NCBI GenBank assembly: GCA_023433705.1
Contig: JAEYUC010000065.1
Location: 40,616-104,615 of the forward strand
DNA length: 64,000 bases
From: Pseudomonadota bacterium
Lineage (GTDB): Bacteria; Pseudomonadota; Gammaproteobacteria; Steroidobacterales; Steroidobacteraceae
Direction: 5' to 3'
Shown: piece by piece, positions 17,398 through 27,067 of the stretch
Numbering within the stretch: position 1 is the first letter of the stretch
Layout of the letters: every line of letters starts with the position of its first letter
Translations under genes and position numbers: made by a program
Notes under the pieces: model-generated
What the model was told of the DNA's origin: nothing
Database searches by the model: none
The model's input: only the letters and a program-made list of their open reading frames with translations

Positions 17398-19358
17398 ACG
17401 GCATGTTCACGCGCATCGCCTCCGTACTTCTCCCCCTGCTCGTTTTCGCATTGGCCGCCGCCGCGGAGTCCGCGCCTGCCGCCGCCCCGACTTTCGGCGA
17501 CGTGTTCGGCAGCGGCATGGTGGTGCCGCACGGCGTGCCGCTGGTTTTCACGGGCCGGGCGGCGCCGCATCGGAACCTCACGCTGGAGGTAGATAGTTCC
17601 AGCTATCCGCTCCGGAGCGACGCGAACGGGCGCTGGCGCGTTTCGGCCGCGCCGTTGCGGGCCGGCGGACCGTATACGCTCACGTTGAAGGATGACAACG
17701 GCGCCGCGACGACGCTCTCGGATGTGATGGCGGGAGAAGTGTGGCTGTGCTCGGGCCAGTCGAACATGGAATATCCGGTCGCCCGGTCCACGGACCAGCC
17801 GGCCGACGTGTTGCAGGGCCATCCGTCCATTCGCCTGCTCGCGGTCGCTCACCAGACCGCGGTGTCGCCCCGCGAGGATTTCGAAAACAAACCTTCCTGG
17901 AAGGTCGCCGATGCCGAGACGATCAAACGGTTCTCGGCGGTCTGCTACTTCTTCGCGCACCGCAAGATCTCGGAGGAAGGACTACCCATCGGCTTGATCA
18001 ACGCCTCGTGGGGCGGCGCGGCCATCGAGCCGTGGATCGGGGAAAACGAGCTCGCGAAATTGCCTGACTACCGCAGGCGCGTGGAGCTGCTCCGGCAGTA
18101 CCGATCGGCACCGCGCGCGGCGGAAGTCGCATTCGCCGGCGAGTGGGTGAAATGGTGGCTGGCGAACTCCTCGATGGGGCCCGTCTGGGAGAAGGGCTTG
18201 CTGGACGGCGATGCCGGGTGGCAAGACGCCGCGTTCATCGACTGGCGCAAGTATCCGGACCCGCGCCTCGAGAAGTTCACGGGCAGCCTGTGGTACTCGA
18301 ATGACTTCGAACTCACCGAGGCGCAGAGCAAGAAGGCCGCGACCTTCGTGCTGGGAAAGATCGACGAAGTGGACACGACCTGGCTCAACGGCAAGTTCGT
18401 CGCCAACACGTTCGGTTACGGAACGCATCGCGAATATCGCCTCGATCCGGGATTGCTCCGGCCCGGCGTCAACCAGTTCAGCGTGTTCGTCACGAGCACC
18501 TGGGACGCCGGCGGCATGTACGGACCGGAAGCCGACGTCGGCGTCCGCTTCGACGATGGCGAATTCGTTCCGCTCGGCAAGGGATGGAAGTATCGCTTCG
18601 TGCCCAAGGAGACGGGCTATCCACCGCGCACGCCGTGGGAAAGCGTCACTGGCATCACCGGCATGTTCAACGGCATGATCGCCCCGCTGCAGCCGCTCGC
18701 ACCCACCGGGGTCATCTGGTACCAGGGCGAATCGAACGTCGACAAGGGCGACTACTCGCAATTGCTCCCGGGCCTGGTCCACGACTGGCGCCGCTGGTTC
18801 GGCCGCGAGAAGCTGCCGTTCATCGTCGTTCAGCTCCCTAACTACGGCGCCATCCAGCAGCCGCCGGCGGAATCGCAGTGGGCCAGCCTGCGCAACATCC
18901 AGCAGCAGGTCGCGCTGCGCGACCCGCACGTAGGCCTCGTCGTCACCCAGGACGTGGGCGAGGACGCGGACATTCACCCGCGCCAGAAGTATGTCGTGGC
19001 GCAGCGTGCGTACGCCGTATCCAGGGCACTGAAGGGAGCTGGCGTGAAGAATGGCGTCGTGCCGCGCGTGGCGACCGCGGGCGAATCGCTGGTGCTGGAA
19101 TTCACGCCGGCGTTGAGCACGACCGACGCGAAGGAGAATTCCGTCGCGGGATTCGCGCTGTGCGGAGCGGAGCCGAAGAGCTGCGTCGCGGCGGCCGCGA
19201 AACAACGCGGCGGCCGGATCGAGATCGACCGCGCCGCCCTGCCCGCGGCGACGCGCGTGCGATATTGCTGGTCGGACGGCGGCGTATGCGAGCTGAAGTC
19301 GGTGGACGGCCTGCCCGTGAGCTCGTTCGAGCTGCCCTTGAGTAAACCGCGTCATTGA
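17394..19358 (+). CDS. Secreted sialate O-acetylesterase-type SGNH esterase
   Basis: 654 residues starting at ATG 17394, which overlaps the previous stop. A signal peptide spans about residues 1-24. Family motifs are GEVWLCSGQSNMEYPV (nucleophile Ser), INASWGGAAIEPWIG (oxyanion Gly/Asn), GVIWYQGESNV and DIHPRQKYVVAQR (Asp-x-x-His). A jelly-roll insert at about 270-400 (LWYSNDFELTE onward, ending near FGYGTHREYRL) is typical of the long bacterial form. Members remove acetyl groups from sialic acid or, in soil bacteria, from xylan and other plant glycans. The second is more likely here because sialic acid genes are absent and an arabinofuranosidase is nearby. Confidence 0.92.
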   Translation: MNGMFTRIASVLLPLLVFALAAAAESAPAAAPTFGDVFGSGMVVPHGVPLVFTGRAAPHRNLTLEVDSSSYPLRSDANGRWRVSAAPLRAGGPYTLTLKDDNGAATTLSDVMAGEVWLCSGQSNMEYPVARSTDQPADVLQGHPSIRLLAVAHQTAVSPREDFENKPSWKVADAETIKRFSAVCYFFAHRKISEEGLPIGLINASWGGAAIEPWIGENELAKLPDYRRRVELLRQYRSAPRAAEVAFAGEWVKWWLANSSMGPVWEKGLLDGDAGWQDAAFIDWRKYPDPRLEKFTGSLWYSNDFELTEAQSKKAATFVLGKIDEVDTTWLNGKFVANTFGYGTHREYRLDPGLLRPGVNQFSVFVTSTWDAGGMYGPEADVGVRFDDGEFVPLGKGWKYRFVPKETGYPPRTPWESVTGITGMFNGMIAPLQPLAPTGVIWYQGESNVDKGDYSQLLPGLVHDWRRWFGREKLPFIVVQLPNYGAIQQPPAESQWASLRNIQQQVALRDPHVGLVVTQDVGEDADIHPRQKYVVAQRAYAVSRALKGAGVKNGVVPRVATAGESLVLEFTPALSTTDAKENSVAGFALCGAEPKSCVAAAAKQRGGRIEIDRAALPAATRVRYCWSDGGVCELKSVDGLPVSSFELPLSKPRH

Positions 19359-19365
19359 CGGGAAC

Positions 19366-19383
19366 CCCCGCGGGCACGCGGGG
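19366..19383. terminator. Hairpin between convergent genes
   Basis: A seven-base-pair GC stem (CCCCGCG-GGCA-CGCGGGG) lies eight bases after the sialate O-acetylesterase stop and 27 bases from the end of the convergent gene at 19410. It may serve both strands. No long T-run follows. Confidence 0.45.
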
Positions 19384-19409
19384 ATCACCCTTCCCCGCTC
19401 TCTGTCTAC

Positions 19410-20774
19410 TTACCGCGTCAACACGAAAGACAGGAACGAATGGTTGGGCCCATTCGAGAGCTTGAAGAAGATCTTGTTGCGGCCCTTCTCGAAGTGCAGG
19501 ACGCGCTTGGCCTCGGTCCGGTTGTAGTCGCGCAGCAGGTCGGTTGAGTCCGGCCTGAAGACGGCATCGAAGTACCACTGCTTGTCGGCGTTGCCGCCCC
19601 TCCACACCAGCCGGTCGTTCAAATAGATCTGGACGTCGTCATCGACGCCTATCCACGCGGTCAGGTCGCAATCCTCATCGACGAAGACTTCCGTGTAGCC
19701 GTAGTAGACGGCGTCCTCGACCGAGTCGGGAGGAACCAGCGGATAACTTTGCGCGATCACGTAGCGCCACCTGAGCAGACGCTTGTCCTTTCCGTAGTAC
19801 ACCGCATCCAGCAGCACCGCCTGCTCCGGCGGGTACGCCGGATTTTCGAATAGCCCGGCGCCGTGGCGCCCCGCGAACGGCCCGATGATGTACCAGGTAT
19901 TCAGGTACACACGGTTCGCGTATTCACCGCCCGCGCCGAACATGCGACCGCGTCCGCGCACCAGGTCGTGGGTGTCGACCGCCGGAATCTGGCCCCAGCC
20001 CTGGCTGAAGATCCTCATGTTCGAATAGGTCGTCGACAGGACCTTCGGGTCGATGCTCCCGGTCGCGCGGATGAAGTCCACGATCTGCGCGCCGACCGCG
20101 CCGGAACCCTGGCCCGTTCCCGCCGACGCCGCGGCGGCGGTGCTGCTGCCTGATTCGCCCGCGGCGGACTCGAGCCCCTCCACCGGCACGCCGTTCGCCC
20201 TGGCCTCCAGTCGCTGCTGACGTTTGATCAACGTTTCCCGCGCTTTTGCTTCGAGTGCGGCGACTTCGCGGGCCGCCATTTCATGGGTGACTGGCACAGG
20301 CGAGCCAGCAGGATCGGGCGGGACATCGTCGCTGCCCGTCGGCGTTTCTTCGTCCGGTGCCTGCGGCACGGCGGGCGACTCGAGCGTCGGCGGCTCGGGC
20401 GTCGGCCGCGGCCCGGACATGCCCAGCAGCTCGCGCAGCTCCTCGGCGCGGATTTCCTCGTCGAGCTCATCGATCGCCTTGGAAAGCTCGCGCGCCCGCT
20501 CCAACATTTCCTCGGGCGTCCGCGGCTCCTCTAAAGGCGCCGCGACCGGCTCCGCTTGCGAATCGACACGGTCGGCCGATTTCCCGAGCAGCTCCTCGAT
20601 GGTCTGCAGATCCTGCAATCGTTTGACGGTGCTGGCCTCGTGTGTGGCTCTCAGACTGGATGCGACCTGCTCCCCCTGCTCGCGCAGCTCCGGCTGGTAG
20701 CTGCCGAAGTAATACAGCGTTGCCAGCAGCGCAGCGTGCACGATCAAGGACAGCGAAAGGTATGGCCGGCGCAC
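19410..20774 (-). CDS. TonB-like anchored periplasmic protein with C-terminal beta-sandwich, coupled to ExbB/ExbD
   Basis: 454 residues, start GTG 20774. The N-terminus resembles TonB (short basic cap, then one membrane span at about residues 8-24 containing SLIVHAALLATLYYF). Instead of a Pro/Lys spacer it has a charged helical region (about 30-130, with ELDEEIRAEELRELLG), a Pro/Glu-rich linker (130-165) and a second helical stretch (about 170-195). The C-terminal 190 residues look like a beta-sandwich of the PA14/galactose-binding kind: NTWYIIGPFAG, AVLLDAVYYGKD and WIGVDDDVQIYLNDRLVW. There is no TonB C-terminal domain. It follows exbD by 29 bases and so is probably the output subunit of this proton-driven motor. 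The function is unknown. Confidence 0.75.
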   Translation of the reverse strand: MRRPYLSLSLIVHAALLATLYYFGSYQPELREQGEQVASSLRATHEASTVKRLQDLQTIEELLGKSADRVDSQAEPVAAPLEEPRTPEEMLERARELSKAIDELDEEIRAEELRELLGMSGPRPTPEPPTLESPAVPQAPDEETPTGSDDVPPDPAGSPVPVTHEMAAREVAALEAKARETLIKRQQRLEARANGVPVEGLESAAGESGSSTAAAASAGTGQGSGAVGAQIVDFIRATGSIDPKVLSTTYSNMRIFSQGWGQIPAVDTHDLVRGRGRMFGAGGEYANRVYLNTWYIIGPFAGRHGAGLFENPAYPPEQAVLLDAVYYGKDKRLLRWRYVIAQSYPLVPPDSVEDAVYYGYTEVFVDEDCDLTAWIGVDDDVQIYLNDRLVWRGGNADKQWYFDAVFRPDSTDLLRDYNRTEAKRVLHFEKGRNKIFFKLSNGPNHSFLSFVLTR

Positions 20775-20803
20775 CGTTTACGCGACCGTGGTCACGACCT
20801 CTT

Positions 20804-21226
20804 TCATTGCCGGGTGCGCATCGAAATCTTCGTCAGACCTTCGAACTGGCACAGGTCGAGCACGTGCACGATGTCCTGGTAGCGCGCCATTTCGTCGCCT
20901 TCGATGCGAATCGGGCGAGTGGGATCCACGGCCGCCTCCCGCCTCAGGCGAGCGTGCAAACCCTGCACCGATATCCTGTTTCCGTCGAGATAAAACACGC
21001 CCTTCTTGTCGATGCCGATCGCGAGCGGGGGCGCGCTCGCGGTCGCGCGATCGAGGCTGTACTGCGCGACCGGCAGGGAGATCGGCATTTCCTTCTGCGG
21101 CTTCTCTCCCACGGGTTGTTTGAACGAAGTCGCGAGCATGAAGAACATCAACAGGAAGAAGATGCAGTCGATCAGCGCGATCAGTCCGATCTCCGGATGT
21201 TCCTCTTCGCCCACGTCAATGCGCAT
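20804..21226 (-). CDS. exbD: ExbD/TolR-family energy transducer subunit
   Basis: 140 residues. A single membrane span at about residues 13-33 contains the conserved proton-path aspartate (D20 in LIALIDCIFFLLMFFML). The periplasmic part ends in the usual small alpha/beta fold (DPTRPIRIEGDEMARYQDIVHVLD). ExbD works with an ExbB pentamer to couple the proton gradient to a periplasmic partner. The start codon overlaps the end of exbB by 11 bases, so the two are translationally linked. A TonB-like unknown protein follows, which makes this a dedicated ExbBD rather than a Tol system. Confidence 0.92.
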   Translation of the reverse strand: MRIDVGEEEHPEIGLIALIDCIFFLLMFFMLATSFKQPVGEKPQKEMPISLPVAQYSLDRATASAPPLAIGIDKKGVFYLDGNRISVQGLHARLRREAAVDPTRPIRIEGDEMARYQDIVHVLDLCQFEGLTKISMRTRQ

Positions 21227-21941
21227 GTTGAACCGCCCGCAGCAGCGGCGCTTCCGGCGGGGACAGGAAACGCAGTTTGATCAGCGCATCGATCTGCCTT
21301 TCCAGCTCGAGGCCGTACGTCGCCAGCCGGTGCTTGCAGTAGTGATGCATGCCCAACGCGGGCAGCGCCACCGCCAGACCCGCGGCCGTATTGACGAGCG
21401 CCTTCGAAATGCCGCCGGCGAGCAGGGCGGGATTCCCCATCGCGTCCGAGTAGGCGATCACGTGGAATGCCTCCACCATGCCCAACACCGTGCCGAGCAG
21501 GCCGACGATGGGCGCAACGGTCGCGACGATCGCCAGTGCGTAGGCTTTTTGCTGATGCCGGCGCAGTTCCCTCGACGCAAGGTCACCGGCAAGCTGGCTT
21601 GCGACCGCAAAGGGTTGATGACGATGTTCGACCAGGCACGCGATGACGCGCGCCAGCGTGCTGTCATCGTCGGCCAGCACCTTCTCGATCTCGTCGAAGC
21701 GATGCGCTTCCCATAGCGGCTGGATTCGCTCGATCAAATCGGGTGGCAACAGCGCGCGAGCACGCAGGTTCACCAGTCGTTCGATCGCCACCGCCAGGAA
21801 CAGCACCGACAGTCCCAACGTGACCAGCACCGCGACACCGCCCTCGGCCACCTGCTCGACCACGTTCATCTCGGCCCCGGAAGCCAGGCATGGAAGGCTC
21901 GCGACCAATAACGCGGCACCGACACGCTTCTTCGAAGTCAT
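21216..21941 (-). CDS. exbB: ExbB/TolQ/MotA-family proton channel
   Basis: 241 residues from ATG 21941, chosen over the frame start at 21986 because a signal-like N-terminus (MTSKKRVGAALLVASLPCL) and a purine-rich site precede it. Three membrane spans are visible: about 38-58, then the two conserved channel helices with VAPIVGLLGTVLGMVEAF and ISKALVNTAAGLAVALPALG. The N-terminal signal-like segment matches the ExbB subclass that is cleaved or has an extra N-terminal helix. It is the first gene of a three-gene operon (exbB, exbD, TonB-like protein). The upstream gap has a spaced direct repeat that may be the operator. Confidence 0.93.
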   Translation of the reverse strand: MTSKKRVGAALLVASLPCLASGAEMNVVEQVAEGGVAVLVTLGLSVLFLAVAIERLVNLRARALLPPDLIERIQPLWEAHRFDEIEKVLADDDSTLARVIACLVEHRHQPFAVASQLAGDLASRELRRHQQKAYALAIVATVAPIVGLLGTVLGMVEAFHVIAYSDAMGNPALLAGGISKALVNTAAGLAVALPALGMHHYCKHRLATYGLELERQIDALIKLRFLSPPEAPLLRAVQHAH

Positions 21942-21968
21942 GGCCTTTTCCGCCAGTTCTATTACTGT

Positions 21969-21998
21969 TGTAGTAGATCCTGCCACGACTGTAGTAGA
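21969..21998. promoter_or_regulatory. Direct repeat TGTAGTAGA spaced 21 bp upstream of exbB
   Basis: TGTAGTAGA occurs at 21969-21977 and again at 21990-21998, exactly 21 bases (two helical turns) apart and 28-57 bases before the exbB start. TGTAGTA resembles a half-site of the BlaI/MecI repressor family (core TACA-x-x-TGTA), but a clean palindrome is not present. The assignment to a family is inference. Confidence 0.4.
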
Positions 21999-22158
21999 GA
22001 TGTCACCCGGAAAGCGATCGGGACGTCCCGAAACGCACGGCCGGCTTTCGCCTTGTGGTCACCGCGTCCGTCCGGCAATCTGCCGCCCCCAAGAACACTC
22101 ATGTGCGGGCGCCTGAACCCCGGCTGCCGGGTAGATAGCCCCCGATCGGAAGAAACCA

Positions 22159-23172
22159 GTGACAACGAACGTGCGTTCCTTCGGCCGTCTCGCGGACGGC
22201 CGCGAAGTCGAGGCCATCACGCTGGGCGAAGAGGACGGCCTGCAGGCCGAAGTCCTCACCTATGGCGCCATACTGCGGCGGCTCACGTATCCCGTGCGCG
22301 GCGTACGCCGCGATCTCATCCTGCACTTCGACCGGATCGAAGAGTACGAGCGCGATCGCGACAATGTCGGTCCCGTGGTCGGCCGGTTCGGCAACCGCAT
22401 CGCGAACGGACGGTTCGCGCTCGACGGCGTCACGCACCAGTTGACCACCAACGAGGGCGTGAATCACCTGCACGGCGGTGAGACCGGTTTCAACAAGCGG
22501 TTGTGGCGCGTGCTCGAAGTGCGGGGCCGCGAGCGGGTGTCGCTCGGCCTGCATTCGCCCGCGGGCGAGGAAGGTTACCCGGGCAACGTCGACGTCACGC
22601 TCGACCTCAGCGTGCGCAGGAATGCGCTCACCATCCGCTTCGGCGCGCGCACGGATGCGGCCACTCCCATCAACCTCACCTATCACCCGTACTTCAACAT
22701 CTCCGGCGACCCGCGCTCGCCCGCCGTCGAACATCGCCTGCGCATTCCCGCGGATCACTATCTACCCGTGGGTCCGGGGCTCATCCCCACGGGCGAGATC
22801 GCGCGCGTGGATGACACCATCTTCGATTTCCGGACGCAGCGACGGCTGGCCCCACCTCCCACGGACTCTCATCCGCAACTCGCGCTCGGCGGGGGTTACG
22901 ATCATTGCTGGGTGTTGTCCCGCGATGCCGACTGCACCTGCGAGCTCACCTCGCCGAGCGGCGACCTCACGCTGACCATGAAAGGCACCGGCCCCGGGCT
23001 CCAGTTCTACAACGGGCAATTCCTGTCGCGCGCGCATCCCGCGCTGGGCAGCGGGTTGATCCTCGAACCCCAGGGACTCCCCGACTCGCCGAATCATCCG
23101 CATTTCCCGAGCGGCATCCTGCGGCCCGGCGATCCATACCGCGCGGAGATCGAATACAAAATCACGGCTTGA
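22159..23172 (+). CDS. galM: Galactose mutarotase (aldose 1-epimerase)
   Basis: 337 residues from GTG 22159, preceded by CGGAAGA. Signature residues are in place: GRFGNRIANGRF, HLHGGETGFNKRLW, catalytic acid His176 in LTYHPYFN, GGGYDHCWVL, and catalytic base Glu303 in LILEPQGLPDSPNHPHFPS. The enzyme interconverts alpha and beta anomers of galactose and related aldoses, including arabinose-type sugars. No signal peptide is seen, so it is cytoplasmic. It lies directly upstream of the GH51 arabinofuranosidase and is probably part of the same sugar-use unit, although a perfect palindrome lies between the two. It is divergent from exbB. Confidence 0.95.
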   Translation: MTTNVRSFGRLADGREVEAITLGEEDGLQAEVLTYGAILRRLTYPVRGVRRDLILHFDRIEEYERDRDNVGPVVGRFGNRIANGRFALDGVTHQLTTNEGVNHLHGGETGFNKRLWRVLEVRGRERVSLGLHSPAGEEGYPGNVDVTLDLSVRRNALTIRFGARTDAATPINLTYHPYFNISGDPRSPAVEHRLRIPADHYLPVGPGLIPTGEIARVDDTIFDFRTQRRLAPPPTDSHPQLALGGGYDHCWVLSRDADCTCELTSPSGDLTLTMKGTGPGLQFYNGQFLSRAHPALGSGLILEPQGLPDSPNHPHFPSGILRPGDPYRAEIEYKITA

Positions 23173-23173
23173 T

Positions 23174-23191
23174 CCATACGCGCGCGCGTAT
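23174..23191. promoter_or_regulatory. Perfect 18-bp palindrome upstream of GH51 gene
   Basis: CCATACGCGCGCGTATGG is a perfect palindrome starting one base after the galM stop and 59 bases before the GH51 start. A TATACT -10-like hexamer lies at about 23212, so the palindrome would cover the -35 region, as an operator would. LacI-family operators have this form (even palindrome with central CG). The alternative is a galM terminator stem. Confidence 0.5.
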
Positions 23192-23250
23192 GGGTATGCG
23201 CGGCGTCGCTGCCTATACTCGGCCTTCACTCACTTTCCGGAGTATCGCCG

Positions 23251-24888
<1,638 letters not shown>

Positions 24889-24921
24889 GAGGGATACGCT
24901 CGCGGCATCACGCGCGAGCAA

Positions 24922-24954
24922 GCCGGCGGACCGCGTCGCCACGGGTCCGCCGGC
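24922..24954 (+). terminator. Hairpin downstream of the GH51 gene
   Basis: An 11-base-pair perfect stem (GCCGGCGGACC paired with GGTCCGCCGGC) with an 11-base loop starts 34 bases after the GH51 stop. It is the strongest hairpin seen in the window's gaps. The U-tract is missing, so it may be a rho-assisted or 3'-stabilising stem. Confidence 0.5.
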
Positions 24955-25102
24955 GTCGATCAGTTGCCGACAAGCGGCCGCTGATCGCGGCCCAGGCAGG
25001 CTCTCCACGCCGGACGAACACCGCGGCGGCAGGAGTGCAAATCCGCCATTTCACGGGGAGTGAAGCCTTGCGCGCCTGCCGAATCCGGCAACAATCGACG
25101 CA

Positions 25103-26956
25103 ATGAACGAAATCATGAGCCAGGCGAGCCGGCTGTTGCGCGAGGTCTGGGGTTACTCGGAATTTCGCGGGCCGCAGGCGGACATCATCGGCCATGTCGC
25201 GACCGGGGGCGATGCGCTGGTCCTGCTGCCCACGGGCGGCGGCAAGTCCCTCTGTTACCAGGTCCCGTCACTGGTGCGCGACGGAATGGGCGTGGTGGTT
25301 TCCCCGCTCATCGCGTTGATGCAGGACCAGGTCGCCGCGCTGCGGGAGGCCGGCGTCCGCGCCGAGTACCTCAATTCGTCGTTGTCGTGGCCCGAGCAAC
25401 AGCGGGTGGAGAAGTCCGTCCGCGCCGGCGAAGTCGACATCCTGTACGTGGCGCCCGAACGGCTGGTCACGGATCGATGTCTCGACCTGCTGGATGCGAG
25501 CGCGATCGCGCTGTTCGCGATCGACGAAGCGCATTGCGTGTCCCAGTGGGGTCACGACTTTCGTCCGGAGTACCTGCGGCTCTCGGTGCTGGCCGAACGT
25601 TACCCGAATGTGCCGCGCATCGCGCTCACCGCGACGGCCGACGCCATCACGCGCAAGGAAATCCTCGCGCGGCTGAAGCTCGATTCCGCCCGGGTCTTCA
25701 TCGCGAGCTTCGATCGACCGAACATTCGTTACCGGATCGCCGAGCGCGACAACGCACGCAAGCAGTTGCTGCAGTTCATTCGCGAGGAGCACGCCGGACA
25801 TTCGGGCATCGTCTATTGCTTCACGCGCAAGTCGGTCGACGAGACCGCGGCGTTCCTGAAGGACTCCGGTATCGACGCACTGCCCTATCACGCGGACAAG
25901 GAACACGAGACGCGCGACGAACATCTCAGCCGGTTCATCCGCGAAGACGGCATCGTGATGGTGGCGACCATCGCGTTCGGCATGGGGATCGACAAGCCGG
26001 ACGTGCGTTTCGTCGCGCACCTCGACCTGCCGAAGAGCATCGAGGCGTATTACCAGGAGACCGGCCGCGCCGGGCGCGACGGCCTGCCCGCGGATGCGTG
26101 GATGATCTACGGGCTCGCCGACGTCGTTCAGCAGCGGCGGCTCATCGACCAGTCGCCCTCGGGCGAGGAATTCAAACGCGTGGCGGGAGCGAAGCTCGAC
26201 GCCTTGTTGGGGCTGTGCGAGGCCGCGGACTGCCGCCGGATCCGGCTGCTCGACTATTTCGGCGAAGCGAGCAGTCCGTGCGGCAACTGCGACAACTGCC
26301 TGACGCCGCCCGAGGAATGGGACGCCACCGAAGCGGCGCGCAAGCTCATGTCCTGCATCTATCGCTGCGAACAGGCGAGCAGCTTCGGATTCGGCGCGGT
26401 GCAGATCATCGACGTGCTGACCGGGCAACGCACCGCGAAGGTGGAACAGTTCGGTCACGATCGCGTGAGCACGTTCGGGATCGGCACGGAGCTCTCCGCG
26501 CTGCAATGGCGCGCCGTCATCCGCCAGCTCGTCGCGCTGAAGCTCGTACGCGTGGACTACGACCGGTTCAACGTCCTGCAATTGACGCCGGAGGCGCGCG
26601 AAGTGCTGAGCGGGCGCCGGAAGCTCAAGCTGCGAAAGCCGTCGGAGAAGCCCGCGCGGCAGCCGCGGAGCAAACGCGGCGCACTAGCTACCGAGCGCCC
26701 GCGCGAGGCCCTGTCCGGCGAGGCGGGAGAAGTCTTCGAGGCGCTGCGGGAGTGGCGAAAGGGCGTGGCGAAGGAGCACGCGGTGCCGGCGTACACGGTG
26801 TTTCACGATGCCACCCTGCTCGAGATCGCGCGGCGGCTCCCCGAATCGCTGGAAGATCTGCGGGGAATCTCGGGAATCGGCGCGACGAAGCTCGAACGAT
26901 ATGGGGAAGCGATCCTCGGCGTCGTGCGCGACGGCGCTGGAGTGCGTACCGCCTAG
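25103..26956 (+). CDS. recQ: ATP-dependent DNA helicase RecQ
   Basis: 617 residues. Superfamily 2 motifs are in order: Walker A LLPTGGGKSLCYQ (Lys48), IDEAHCVSQWGHDFRPEY, ALTATAD, GIVYCFTRKS and motif VI YYQETGRAGRDG. The RecQ zinc site reads CEAADCRR then CGNCDNC. A winged-helix RQC region (about 330-460) and an HRDC domain (about 530-610, ending with ISGIGATKLERYGEAIL) complete the classical bacterial layout and length. It unwinds forks and recombination intermediates 3'-5'. ATG 25103 lacks a strong ribosome site; an ATG four codons on (25115) is possible. The surrounding genes are metabolic, so no operon is suggested. Confidence 0.97.
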   Translation: MNEIMSQASRLLREVWGYSEFRGPQADIIGHVATGGDALVLLPTGGGKSLCYQVPSLVRDGMGVVVSPLIALMQDQVAALREAGVRAEYLNSSLSWPEQQRVEKSVRAGEVDILYVAPERLVTDRCLDLLDASAIALFAIDEAHCVSQWGHDFRPEYLRLSVLAERYPNVPRIALTATADAITRKEILARLKLDSARVFIASFDRPNIRYRIAERDNARKQLLQFIREEHAGHSGIVYCFTRKSVDETAAFLKDSGIDALPYHADKEHETRDEHLSRFIREDGIVMVATIAFGMGIDKPDVRFVAHLDLPKSIEAYYQETGRAGRDGLPADAWMIYGLADVVQQRRLIDQSPSGEEFKRVAGAKLDALLGLCEAADCRRIRLLDYFGEASSPCGNCDNCLTPPEEWDATEAARKLMSCIYRCEQASSFGFGAVQIIDVLTGQRTAKVEQFGHDRVSTFGIGTELSALQWRAVIRQLVALKLVRVDYDRFNVLQLTPEAREVLSGRRKLKLRKPSEKPARQPRSKRGALATERPREALSGEAGEVFEALREWRKGVAKEHAVPAYTVFHDATLLEIARRLPESLEDLRGISGIGATKLERYGEAILGVVRDGAGVRTA

Positions 26957-27067
26957 GCCCCTGGTGAGATCAGCCGCACGACGGCATTTCCGTGGCGACT
27001 CTTATTGACCCATCAGTCATTCGTCGGCACCGTTCACGTCAGTGACCACCTGAAGGGCCCGCCATCG

